Below, piece after piece: positions 11,638 to 22,104 of a DNA stretch of 64,000 nt. Positions within the stretch are counted from its first letter, which is position 1. The number at the start of each line of letters is the position of its first letter. The stretch is from Lates calcarifer. Its lineage: Eukaryota > Chordata > Actinopteri > Centropomidae. The DNA is taken from positions 22,689,173 through 22,753,172 of the forward strand of contig NC_066853.1 of NCBI RefSeq assembly GCF_001640805.2, given 5' to 3'. A program made the translations under genes and the position numbers. The notes under the pieces were generated by a model that was not told where the DNA came from, made no database searches, and saw only the letters and a list, made by a program, of their open reading frames with translations.

Positions 11638-14600
11638 TGAAAGAAATGAAATTCCTGATGAAAGCAAACATGTTAATCAAATAAGTTCAATTTTCAGACC
11701 AAAGTAAAAGGATTTGCCCCCTGGCAGACTGAAGAAGGTTATTTGATTTTTGAATATGAAGTGAATTTCCTCCCTCATGTTCTCGCAACATGTCATCCTC
11801 TGAAAGTCCATGATTGGCTCAGCTTGACTGGAAGGAAGTAATTTACACAACAATAAATCATTTTATTTTGTTAACAGAGAGTGGGCAGCTCACCTCCTCA
11901 AACCTTTTATTGTAAATAAATAAATAAAAGTATATGGATGACACTTTTGTTGCACTTATAATGTGAATGTAGTACAGATCACTTTAGTGTCTTATATCTC
12001 TCCACAAAATCATACCAGTGGTGGCAGAGCTGCTGGCCTGCTCTACAAAAGTAGTTCAGCATCTCGGTAAACAAACGTGACACGTTGACAGGGCAGATCT
12101 GAACTGAAACACCAATGATGCAAAAATGACATCCTGTTTTAACACCTTCACCATCACCTGCACCAAGGTGATGAAAAAGACAAAAACAAATCTTAAATTC
12201 AGGTCAATTCAAAACACTTAATTTGTCTCAGATGAGCAATTAAAAGGCACAGAAACCACCACATAGGGCACAGACAGAACATGAGACATCCAAACAAACA
12301 TATATATAAAACATCAATGCACAGGAATATTAAATGCCTCTTTATGCCTCTGCACCATCTGTCTGTCTGTCCTCTTCACTACATGAATCTAGACAGACAT
12401 AGATGTAAACTGCAACTTGACTGTTTGGCAGAGGCATACAACTGCATGGCAGACAGTAGGCTCAGTTCACTTTAGCCTATTGGCGTGTTAGCCTGTGGAC
12501 ATTACTCCCAATCTGCAGACTTTGGAAAGACTCGCTGCTGCAGTTTGGTTTAGTTGTTGTGCCTGTCAGTGAGAGAGTTTCTCCCTCAGTATTTTACATG
12601 TGCACCACTGTACATGGCACTGTGCACACAGTACATTCATTCCTACTGAAAATGTAGATCTTTAAAAATGGAGCATGATTTATATCAGAGAATGAACTGA
12701 GTTATAGGTTCCTTGAGGAGACCTTGACTTAAATTACTGTCTGAATAGGTGAAGACTATGGGTGCATGAATTGTGTGACAGAGGAGCAGATTCACAATTT
12801 AGTCTATAACCATTAACCGTTTAATAAAAATTCACGTTTCCACTCTACATTTAGATGTAACCAGGTGTAAGTTTGTGTACCATAAATTACCATAAATAAA
12901 ACTTTAGAGACAGACTGTTGCACAGTTAATGCAAACTCAAAATTTCCCAGATGTTCTCCTGTTGCAGTGATAAATTCTGTTGAAAGTCCATTTCCACAAC
13001 ACTCATTCCACAAGTGCAGTAAGAGTTATTTCAGGCATTCTCCTGTGCCTTTTTATCAGAACAAAGAATGAAGACTTCTTCCAGAATTTTCACATTTACA
13101 ATCTTAAAACCTTCCCTTTTATAATGTGATCATCAACAATGTGACAATCTGATGGAAGCTTAATATGGAGTATAGGGGGGGAAAAAAACTAATTAGAGTA
13201 TGAAAAAGTTATTTCTGGAAAAACAAAACTGCATGTTACTGAATATAATGTGTTTCTTGTACTGATGGAAGTAGAGGAAATGTACATTATACTAAATTTG
13301 TCATGTGAGCTGCAACTCAAAATTTCTACAGTACATTACTATCTTTTGGACAACAGTGAAGCTCTCTGGCACAGAGGAATAAGCAGTATTTGGCTTTGGT
13401 TGTACAACCAGTACATGTGAGTGACATCAGTTTATTGATGATTTTGGTCTTTTCATAGGAGTTTACAGTTTAAAAAAAAAAAAGACAGTAATTATATTTG
13501 CATAATGCTACAATAGAATGCAAGTTAAATATTCCAGTTATAATATGCAATTGGTTACAGTCCAGATACCAGTGAAGTGAAGGATGGGCTGTGCTATCTA
13601 TAATTAATGCAACTATTCTTGCTATCTTGTTTTTAGCAATAGAGGTACTTCAAATAACCTTAAGCAAGAAAACAAATCAAAGAGGGGACTGGGTCCCAAG
13701 CTTGCTCCCTGTTCATTAGAGGAAATCAGGTTACGTTTCAGCACATTCATCAGCCCAAGTCAGGCCCAAAGGTATATTCATAAACACTGGTCATTTTGTC
13801 CCATTCCAACTCTAAGCTCTCAGGAGTGTTGTCGTTCTTTGCTTAGCCCAGTGGCAGTGCTCAAGATTGCAACGGTCTCCTCTGTTAAACCCGTTTATTT
13901 CTGTTGACAGCTTTATTATAGCTTTCCACTCATTTGCATAGGTAATCAGCCCGTACTTTCAGAACCTGTTAAGATTTAAGATGGCAGCCACTAATTGGAA
14001 AAGGGAAGGCAATAAAGCAGCATTTGAGCTCGTGTTTCCAACTTTCTCTCTTTGCGTGGGACTAATAAAGTGAAATCCTCGCAGCTTGGGACAGATTAAC
14101 TTGTTTTGTTTTTTTGGCCTCAGATGAAACATATGAAGCGGGTTAATTGCCTTGGCCCAGCCGGTAATGGCAGAGAAATCGTCTAAAGCATATAATCTTT
14201 TCAAATCCATGGCTCTTCCACAATGCTGACTTCAACAGCCAGAAGAGAGAGAGAGAGAGCGACAGACAGAGACAAAAAGCAGCCTCATGCTTGACAGCCG
14301 TATCGACTTGCTGTGTTTACAACAGTGGTATTTACCTGGCTGCAGCAGGACATGAAGAGAAAAAAATCATTTGTCCGTATTCGTAACAATCCATGCTCAT
14401 CAAACACGTACTATCCCACTTCATGCATACACAAGAACACATCCACAGCCATATGGGTCACTGTTCAGTCCTGTTCAAACTACCAGCTGCATACTGATGC
14501 TGGCACGACCCCCCACCCTCCACCCCCAACACACACACACACTTGCTCTGCAGGCCATGAGACCGTGGCTCATTGTGACTCCTGCCGTTGCAGAAATGGA

Positions 14601-15650
14601 AATTTTAATGAAGTGGCCGCAGCAGTGGTTGTCTCCTCACCCTTCCTGCTGCAGGAGAATGGCACTTCATCCACACTGCATGAAAAAGGACCATGGATTT
14701 CATTAGAGATGGAGGCAAAAACTGCTGTCAACTCCTCCCCTCATAACCCCATTTCTCTTTGTTCCCATACATACCATGCAAGGGAGAAGTGAATAAGCAT
14801 TCACTGACCTTATTCACTTTAACCACTTGAATTTCATAGTTTTTCTTTTTTGTACTGTCCTGCTTCTGTCTGATGTTATTGTACAGGGCAAAGACAGGTC
14901 ATCCTACTTTTAGTCATAGAGCTGTGTCACTTTGTACGTGTCCCTTCAAAAATAGACAACTTTTTGAAGGTTAGAAGACAAAATTCCAGATATTCTGATG
15001 GTGAGTAAATGTTGACACAGCAGCATGAACCAACAGTGAAATGTCTTGTAAAAATTGAAAATAAAAGTTGCCACAGTAGCTGTAGTTGTGTCAAGTCAGG
15101 TTTATTTATACAGACCCTTATCACAAAAGGTATATTTCTATGGACTTCCCTGTATATCTGACTGACTCATGAACAACCAATTGCAAAAGAAAGTGATGTA
15201 ATGTTACATACTAACAAAATATGATCCTGTAAAATAGAACAAAGACAAAGAGCTGATATAAAAGGCCTAGACCTGAGGGACAGAAAATTGACGCAAAACA
15301 ACAGCAAGAGACTGAGGATAACTTAGAGGTTACAAAATGGGAAACACTACCTGAAACTGTCAATTAAATAGGAGTGGAAGAGTAACAGTGTGAAAATGAG
15401 AAGTCATTTCATGGTAAAAGAACGGAACAAGAACTTCACCATTATCAGATAAAATCATATCACCTCCTTTAGGTTTGCAACAGGAAGTATTCAGATGTTA
15501 CACTTATGTTACACTTACACACTGTTGTAGTTACTTTTAATTTTAAGTCGATAAAACTGCCATTTTTTACCCACCAAGCTACACAGTCTTTAATGACTAA
15601 GTGATACATTTTTACACTTTTATTTTAAAAATCAATCAGTAATTTATAAA

Positions 15651-16142
15651 ATTATTCAGACCCTTCATTCAGCACTTTGTAGATGGTTTGTTAGTTGGTT
15701 CGTTAAGTCTCTACAAGCTTTGCATACATGGATTTGGGCAGTTGATCCCATTCTTCAAGGCAGATCCTCTCAGGCTCCATCAGATGGGGAAGGATCTGTG
15801 AGCAGCCATCTTCAGGTCGCTCAACAGATGTTTTATGAGTTTGGATTTTAGCTAGGCCACTGAAGGACAGTCAGAAACTTGTCCTGAAGCCACTCCAGTC
15901 TTATCTTGGATGTATGTTTCAGATCACTGTCATGCAGAAAGGTGGACTGTCATATGCCTTTCACTCAAAATGGCTTCCATCCAGACGCTCATACAGGCCT
16001 GATCGATGGAGTGCTACTCAGATGGTCGTTCTTCTTGCAGGTTCTCCCATCTCTGCAGTCAGGTCACAACTTGACTTGACCTCTGAAGCTGTGTGAGCGA
16101 CTGGGTCTTGGTCACCTCCCTGACCAAGGCCCTTCTGTCCTG
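15651..16142 (-). mobile_element. Tc1/mariner-family transposon remnant, internally deleted, minus orientation
   Basis: It starts ATTATTCAGACCCTTCATTC and follows the common fish Tc1-like element through GGGCAGTTGATCCCATTCTT, GCAGATCCTCTCAGG, CTAGGCCACTGAAGGACA and GAAGCCACTCCAGTC. It then jumps to GTCATATGCCTTTCACT, GGCCTGATCGATGGAGTGCT and GGTCTTGGTCACCTCCCTGACC. On the minus strand the last part reads RRALVREVTKT, a signature of the transposase N-terminal DNA-binding region. The central catalytic part is missing and both ends are lost. This is a dead copy. Confidence 0.8.
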
Positions 16143-17635
16143 GTTATTTATTTAACAGCTGCTTGCTCCAGTTGAAAATAAGGGTAATCAATCAACAAGG
16201 TTCTTTTTTGGTTTGTCATAGAGATCAGCCCCTCTAATATTACACATAGTCATTTGTTTAGGCCAAACTGAAAAGTCCAGAGGTCTGGACCAAAAAAGGA
16301 TGGTGTGAGCAAACTCTTAGATTATGTTGTTCAGATAAACAAACAAACAAAACATTTATTAGCAGATTAAATGCAAAGAAAATATGAATGAAAATTAATC
16401 TAAGAGGGAAATTAGCCAAGTTTTAGAATGCAAATCAAGCAAAAAGAAAAGCAATTGTCAAAAAAAGCTCCAGACAATTATAATGCTGTTGTTTTTTTTT
16501 TCAAATAAATTTTTAGACCTGTATATGTGACACTGTGGTTAACAGGCTTATGCACTGCCATATTTAGACATAGGTGGTTATCTGCAAATCTAACATCTTA
16601 CCCTTAAAAAACCTGTGATAAATATCTGCGCCATCAAGAGCATATGTGACTGTATTGTACTAGTTCATAGGAGGATGATAAGGTCTATATATACTGTCTG
16701 TGGTTAACACCAACATGCTCTGTAGCTTTCAGGGCAATTTACATAGAGCAATGTTTCAAGCTAGCAATAGGAGTCAACATCAAAGTCGTGTGCAGGGTCA
16801 GGTCTGAACACAATGGGCCATATCATGACAGATTATTTTTTCTCTTTTTTTCTATTTTGCAGTTGTTATTAGTATTATTTTCTTCTTTATAAATCACAAT
16901 TGTGCCCTAATATATGAACACACAAATAAAACAGACAGGCAGAGAAAATAGAATGAAAAAGAGCAGAATATAAAAAAGGAGGGGAGACAAAGAAAACTAG
17001 ATTTTTTTTTCCCAAAAACTTGCCTTGTTGCATACAAATACACACAGAAAAAAAGACATACACCTGCCTTTTTCCCACATTTGTTCTCCTAACTCTCCCT
17101 GTCTATCTAGCTGTTGACACCAGCAGCAGGCCCAGCATTTAAAGCAGTGTTTTTACCTGAAGCACTAATAACAAAGATTATCTGTCTTGAGAAGCACTCA
17201 AGTTTCTTTAATATTAGGGCCCAGAGAAAATGGCGTCCTTGCTTTTACCAGAGAAATCAATTTAGGCTCTCTTGTGCACTGCATGCATTGATGAGCCAGC
17301 CAGCATAATACTCCCAGAAGGATCCACACCTTTATTTAAGCGTGTGAGCGTGTGTTTAGAACGAAAACATACGCATTAAAAAGCAGTACAATAGGTGTCA
17401 TTTTGCTTGCTATTTCTTTTATACTGAGCATACAATGAGAAAAAAAAGCAAAAAAAAAAAAAAAATAGCATGCAAAATATAACCAGAGCTTTTTGCATGT
17501 TTATTGTCATGCTGCTTAAAATCCACACAGATCAACTGAGATATCACAGAGCTACAGAAAATATTCAAGTATCATGTTACACACAATTCAAACTTTTTTA
17601 CTATATTGACATTCACATTGCAAAAGTATAGTATT

Positions 17636-17810
17636 TATCCGCTTTCTTGCCAAGAGTTAGATGAGAAGATGAATATCACTCCCATGCCTTTACAACAGTT
17701 ATAAAGTTGAAGCCAGCTGCTGGTTAGCTTAGCTTAGCATTAATACTGCAAACAGAGGTGACAGCTAGCCTGGCTGTATCCAAAGATAACAAATCTGCCC
17801 ACCAACAGCT
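17636..17810 (+). repeat. Short teleost DNA-transposon-like repeat (MITE-like), partial
   Basis: GCTTTCTTGCCAAGAGTTAG, ATGAGAAGATGAATATCACT, GGTTAGCTTAGCTTAGCATT and ACAGCTAGCCTGGCTGTATC in this order match a highly repeated fish family that I recognise by pattern. Related partial copies lie at 24336-24458 and, inverted, at 36541-36820. Confidence 0.7.
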
Positions 17811-18060
17811 CAGTATGGATGGATGGATTACTTAATGGGCCCACCGGGCACTGGTAGATCAATGAAATGTCACTGAAAGAATCACAAACCAACTACATGA
17901 CCAAAACAAACAACCCAAACATAAAAACCACAGATATGCAAATGACCACAAAGAGTCCAGTATGCAACTTTCAGTGTGTTCAAGTGTGATATGTAAACTT
18001 CTTATGTGCACATTCACTTAGAACAGAATTCTCATTTAAGTACGAGACATTAGTCCAGTA

Positions 18061-18312
18061 GACAGTAGTTTGAGTTTCTAGCTATTTTTGGTTTTGGTCT
18101 CAGCTCTCAGATCAACATTTTTATTTGCTTAGTTTTGCAGATATTTGGTCATAAATTATTATCTTCAGATGTATTTGGTTTAAATGCCAATTAGCATGCT
18201 GTTAGCATGCATAAGTTAGCATGCTAACACACTAAGTTAAGATAATGAACATGGGAAAATGATATCTGCTGAACAGCACATGAGCATTGTCATTGCAAGA
18301 GTGTTAGCATCT
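18061..18312 (+). repeat. Dispersed teleost repeat rich in 'gttagcatgctaac'
   Basis: It carries TTAGTTTTGCAGATATTTGG, several copies of TTAGCATGC, and GAACATGGGAAAATGATATCTGCTGAACAG followed by GAGCATTGTCATTG. This combination is a familiar fish interspersed repeat with internal short palindromes. Boundaries are approximate. Confidence 0.6.
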
Positions 18313-18461
18313 ATCTAAACCATCAGTCACAGCTGTCTCACAGGCATGTACTGATGGAACACACACAGCACTTGATAACTCTGAAACCCTCAGGAAATGA
18401 TTTGCTGCCTCACAGCTCTCTGAGATCAGTCTGTGCAAATTCATTGCCACTGTTCTCTGTG

Positions 18462-18711
18462 TAGGGCCGTAGCGATACCTTGACTTTGATACCCATTCCA
18501 CAACAATACTTTTTTGATACCAATTTCATTGAAAAACCTGTTGTAACAGAAAGAAAATTACGTTACACATTACTATATATATCTTTAGTTTTATTTTTTA
18601 GCTCCTTGGTATTTTTACACTCTCAAAACAGTTTTATAACATAAAAAATATAAACCTCGTTCCTTAACATTTTCCCACTCAAAGCAGTTTTACAACATAA
18701 ATAATAAACCC
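18462..18711 (+). repeat. Probable interspersed repeat with an internal tandem duplication
   Basis: The left part (GGCCGTAGCGATACCT, ATACTTTTTTGATACCAATTT) looks like a repeat end. Within it, two adjacent units of about 52-54 bp (18602-18655 and 18660-18711) share a CACTC/CAAA.CAGTTTTA.AACATAAA core, so a local duplication is visible. Confidence 0.45.
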
Positions 18712-19826
18712 CTTAAAGACAACTTTAAGTTGTCTGTTAAAGTATTATCAAATAGAATGGCAGTCAGTGCATACCTCCACCAAGGACAAACAATCCTACG
18801 CCTCTGTCCAACTCGTATGCACCATCTCACTATGTTAAGGAAAGTGATTAAAAAATATTCCTAGATCCACCACCTTATCCAGAGCCGCAACAAAATTTAA
18901 AGATCTCATCTCTGGCCTATTCCCTATCCCTCTATCACATTTGGTTCAGTAGTTTTTACATAAGAGGTTAAGTAAAAAAAAAAAAAAAAAAGATAAAAGC
19001 CAAAATTAAATCAAGAGCCAGTTTAAGTCACTACATCTCTTACAGTAATGTTAAATTTAGTAAGCAACCACATACAAGTTGGACACATTTTTATGTTTAT
19101 TAAACTACACCCAGTCTCAGTCATAGCACCATCCATAATAATCTTGAATGAGGGGAAGTGTGTTTTCTAGTAACTTCAGTTTAGTCAGTGACATTGTCCA
19201 AATCAAGTGTAGTGAAGTGCACTTAAATGAAGTTAAGACATATCTAAAGAAAGTTAAAATAGGATGTACTTTGCCTCCAAAAGTTGACTTTTATCCTTTA
19301 AATAGCTTTTGTTCAAAATCCCATTGAAGTCATTTATTAATATTAATATTAATAGTATTATTGAATACAATATCAATGAATACACTGTTACACCACAAAA
19401 TGTAAATAAATTGGGTAATCATAGTAATTAGGTTATTTACATTTATTTGTTCAACAGGTGTGTCCAACATAAACATGCAACTACATCAGTTGTTCAACAC
19501 TGTGCACACACTTACCTAAATGCCATATGAAACATAATCATAGTAATTTTTCCCTCCATGCGTACTCAGTAATTTGTGTACAGTGACAGTGCTTAATTAC
19601 CATGATTACCATTACAGATGGAGTTTCAATAGAAGATCTCTGCTAGTGCAGTACAGGTGGTATGTCAAGAGGCCGCACTTACATACTATAATTATAGAAA
19701 TGAGACCTCTTGAACAGAATGAATCTGTAAATTGCCTCATATATATCATCTTCATTAAAACTGTATGGAAAGATATGGCAAAAAATGCATTCACTTACGG
19801 ATTTTTAAAATAATGTACAGCACGTT

Positions 19827-19847
19827 AAAAAAAAAAAAAAAAAAAAA
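19827..19847. repeat. Poly-A run (21 bp)
   Basis: A homopolymer of 21 A residues. It could be a retrotransposon tail but no element body was recognised directly upstream. Confidence 0.9.
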
Positions 19848-20059
19848 TTTCAAACAGCTTCTTTCCCATGACTTCAAACTCCTACACAATACCTGTATTG
19901 CTTGAACAGTATTTTACCTCTCTCTGAGTCTTGTCAAAGCTGTTTCCTGTTTCTGTGTTCTCCTCCTCTTCATGTAGAAACAACCTCTGTTCACACTCAT
20001 TTTGCAAGGTTTGATTCGTGAGGAGGTGGAGCTATTGTGGTTTCTGTCACAGTTACAAT

Positions 20060-20089
20060 CATTCGTCTGCACTTCTGCATTTCTCACAG
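20060..20089 (+). promoter_or_regulatory. Possible 3' splice acceptor just upstream of the GPCR start codon
   Basis: A pyrimidine-rich stretch ends in TTTCTCACAG at position 20089, leaving only 9 nt before the receptor ATG. Many P2Y/LPA receptor genes have a non-coding 5' exon spliced just before a single coding exon, so this may be a real acceptor. No matching upstream donor or exon was identified. Confidence 0.4.
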
Positions 20090-20098
20090 AAGTGAAAC

Positions 20099-20977
20099 AT
20101 GTCTAACGTGACCGTGGGAGAAAATGGAACGGTATCTAATATGTGGAACCCAACATACGCTCTAGTTTTTGGATCTGTTATGGTACTGGGTCTGCCTCTC
20201 AATGCTGTGGCACTGTGGATTCTGTTACGTCGCCACAGCCTCAAATCCACCAGCGCTGTCTTCATGGTCAACCTGGCAATCTCAGACCTGCTGCTCGTCA
20301 TCTCTTTGCCCATGAGGGTCTACTTTTATGCCACGGGCACCTGGCCGCTGAACAATATGTCATGCATTTGGATTACAATGCTCTTTCGCAACAATATCCG
20401 CTCTAGCTCCATCTTCATCACCTTCATCAGCATTGACCGGCTGCTGGCTGTGGTTTATCCTCTGAGGTCCCGCCATCTACGAACCTCGTCCAAGGCCTGG
20501 AGAGCTGTTGCACTCATTTGGCTGTTTGTGGTGCTGTGGAACATCCCAGAGAGTGTGAACTTTGCAAGATTTTTAAACAGCACAAATGAAAAAACCTGTT
20601 TTGAATTTGATCACAAGCTAAAGCCAACATCAATAACTTATATTCAGCCTGTGTTAGTCCTCACCATGCTGGCAGTCAACATTGTGTCCACGGCTCTGGT
20701 GTCCTGGACTCTACACAGACGTCTGAATGACTCTGCAAAGATCAGCAACAAGGTGAATGTCATGCTGATTTTTGCCATGAACTTGATGATGTTCCCTGTA
20801 TTTTTTCTGCCTGTGTCATTAGCTGTTTTCTTTGAAGAGAGAAGACTCACGGGACTGATATGTCTTGCTAGTGTGAACTGCTGTTTGGATCCGCTGTTGT
20901 ATTACTTTTCTTTTGATGGCTTCTGGAGTAGACAAGAAGATGTGGACACCTCTATTGCAAGAGATGACAACAGATAG
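20099..20977 (+). CDS. LPAR5-like class A GPCR (P2Y/lysophospholipid receptor branch), single coding exon
   Basis: This is an intact 292-residue seven-helix receptor. Helix 1 spans about residues 20-43, with GLPLNAVALW and Asn35. Helix 2 is 52-77 (LAISDLLLV, Asp63). Cys89 opens helix 3, which ends in Asp113-Arg114-Leu115, so the DRY tyrosine is replaced by Leu. Helix 4 holds Trp141, and Cys167 is the likely disulphide partner in loop 2. Helix 5 is about 179-205, helix 6 about 217-243 with Pro238, and helix 7 about 249-270 ending DPLLYYF. N-glycosylation sequons lie at Asn3, Asn9, Asn86 and Asn160. GLPLNAxALW, RSRHLR and LDPLxYYFSxxGF resemble LPAR5 more than LPAR6, GPR35 or P2RY8. LPAR5 is a plasma-membrane receptor for lysophosphatidic acid; ligand here is inference. 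It is short: human LPAR5 has about 370 residues, and here helix 5, loop 3 and the C-tail are all reduced. The ATG has A at -3. A splice-acceptor-like site ends 9 nt upstream, suggesting a 5' UTR intron. Confidence 0.9.
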   Translation: MSNVTVGENGTVSNMWNPTYALVFGSVMVLGLPLNAVALWILLRRHSLKSTSAVFMVNLAISDLLLVISLPMRVYFYATGTWPLNNMSCIWITMLFRNNIRSSSIFITFISIDRLLAVVYPLRSRHLRTSSKAWRAVALIWLFVVLWNIPESVNFARFLNSTNEKTCFEFDHKLKPTSITYIQPVLVLTMLAVNIVSTALVSWTLHRRLNDSAKISNKVNVMLIFAMNLMMFPVFFLPVSLAVFFEERRLTGLICLASVNCCLDPLLYYFSFDGFWSRQEDVDTSIARDDNR

Positions 20978-20995
20978 GGACAGGTGGCATTACTA

Positions 20996-21001
20996 AATAA
21001 A
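20996..21001 (+). promoter_or_regulatory. Polyadenylation signal AATAAA (proximal, GPCR)
   Basis: A perfect AATAAA hexamer lies about 20 nt after the receptor stop codon. Use of this site would give an extremely short 3' UTR, so the distal signal near 21536 is a plausible alternative. Confidence 0.35.
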
Positions 21002-21535
21002 TAGACTTTAAACAGAATAAGCATTATTTGTTTCTGTGTGGATATGCTATATAAAGATCACAAACTGGAAAACTGAACATGATATATATTTGATAACATT
21101 TTCAAATGAGCCTATAACTATTATATATTCTATTATTTGTAACATTCACGTTGTAAATATTGATCACTAGAAATGCATGTTTTGATCTGATGCTAGGGAT
21201 ACGATTTTTTTTGACCAGATTTAGGTTACCGTAATTGTGTGATTATCTTTCAGTGGTTGTTTGTTCCCCTGCATGTATGCATGTATGACGCACATCTGAT
21301 GTTTCGGATCTGTTAATAACAACAGCTGTGTGTGTCAACCCTGGATTCTCAGACATGTTGGCAACTTGTATTGAAAACAGAAAACAAAAGTTGTTGACTA
21401 TGGATATATCTTATTTAACTGACCTGTTGTTGATACAACACAAAAAGGCAAGAAAAAAGAAAGGCAAATAGCCAAAAGCAGTGGTATACTGGGAATTGCC
21501 TTGATTCAGTCTATGTAATGTAAAATCTGAAATTA

Positions 21536-21541
21536 AATAAA
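21536..21541 (+). promoter_or_regulatory. Polyadenylation signal AATAAA (distal, GPCR)
   Basis: A second perfect AATAAA lies about 560 nt downstream of the receptor stop. The 3' UTR this implies, 20978 to about 21560, is AT-rich without coding potential and of ordinary length for a small GPCR gene. Confidence 0.45.
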
Positions 21542-22029
21542 AACAACATTGCCATTACTCATACTGCACACGAGTGAACTTAGTTCACTCAATCTGACAA
21601 AGGATGTTCTATAAATGTAATATTATGTTTAAATATTATGTTTAAAAATTATGTTTAAAAAAAAACTTTAAAAGTGCTCTGTAGAGTTTTCCACTAAACT
21701 AACAAAATGTAAACATTCAGTGTTCCTTATTGAAATTTACATTCTGTATCCTGGCTTTCTGACAGGTGTGTTTGATGCAAGTAAATCTTTTTCAAGTATG
21801 TTTCGGGTTGTCCAGTGTTTTTCTTGTTTTCAGTCTTTACTGCCTTTGATAATGCCCTACTAACTGCCAACTGTTGACGAGTGGTAACGTATGAAATCAA
21901 TGTAAACCGCATTACCCACATGCCTATGGGTGTGTGGGTGCATGCTTATGCACATGCAAACCAGGGATTCGCATATGAAAAAAATGTGTCTATTTCTGGA
22001 TATTCAGTGTGTTGCACTGAACACAACAG

Positions 22030-22104
22030 CACACGCGCACACACGCGCACACACGCGCACACACACACACACACACACATGTGTGTGTGTGTTTGTGTGT
22101 GTGT
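22030..22104. repeat. Compound (CA/CG)n-(TG)n alternating purine-pyrimidine tract
   Basis: Three CACACGCG-type blocks are followed by about 20 bp of CA, then ATGTGTGTGTGTGT with one TT interruption. The CA run and the adjacent TG run are inverted repeats centred at about 22080, so the tract can form both a hairpin and left-handed DNA. Confidence 0.9.

Larger units (their letters stand above)
7061..15650. other. Intergenic or intronic sequence, no supported gene
   Basis: AT-rich sequence with microsatellites at 8519 and 11612. A unique-looking block at 13840-14215 may be a conserved element. A short piece at 15089-15113 (GTCAAGTCAGGTTTATTTATA) is like a common fish repeat. Both-strand open frames such as 14313-14792 overlap low-complexity CA/CCA sequence and show no domain. 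Confidence 0.55.

Noticed and set aside
14313..14792. 159-codon plus-strand frame
   Set aside because: Rich in Pro/His/Thr from CCA and CA repeats, overlapped by another frame of similar length, with no domain and no promoter or splice context.
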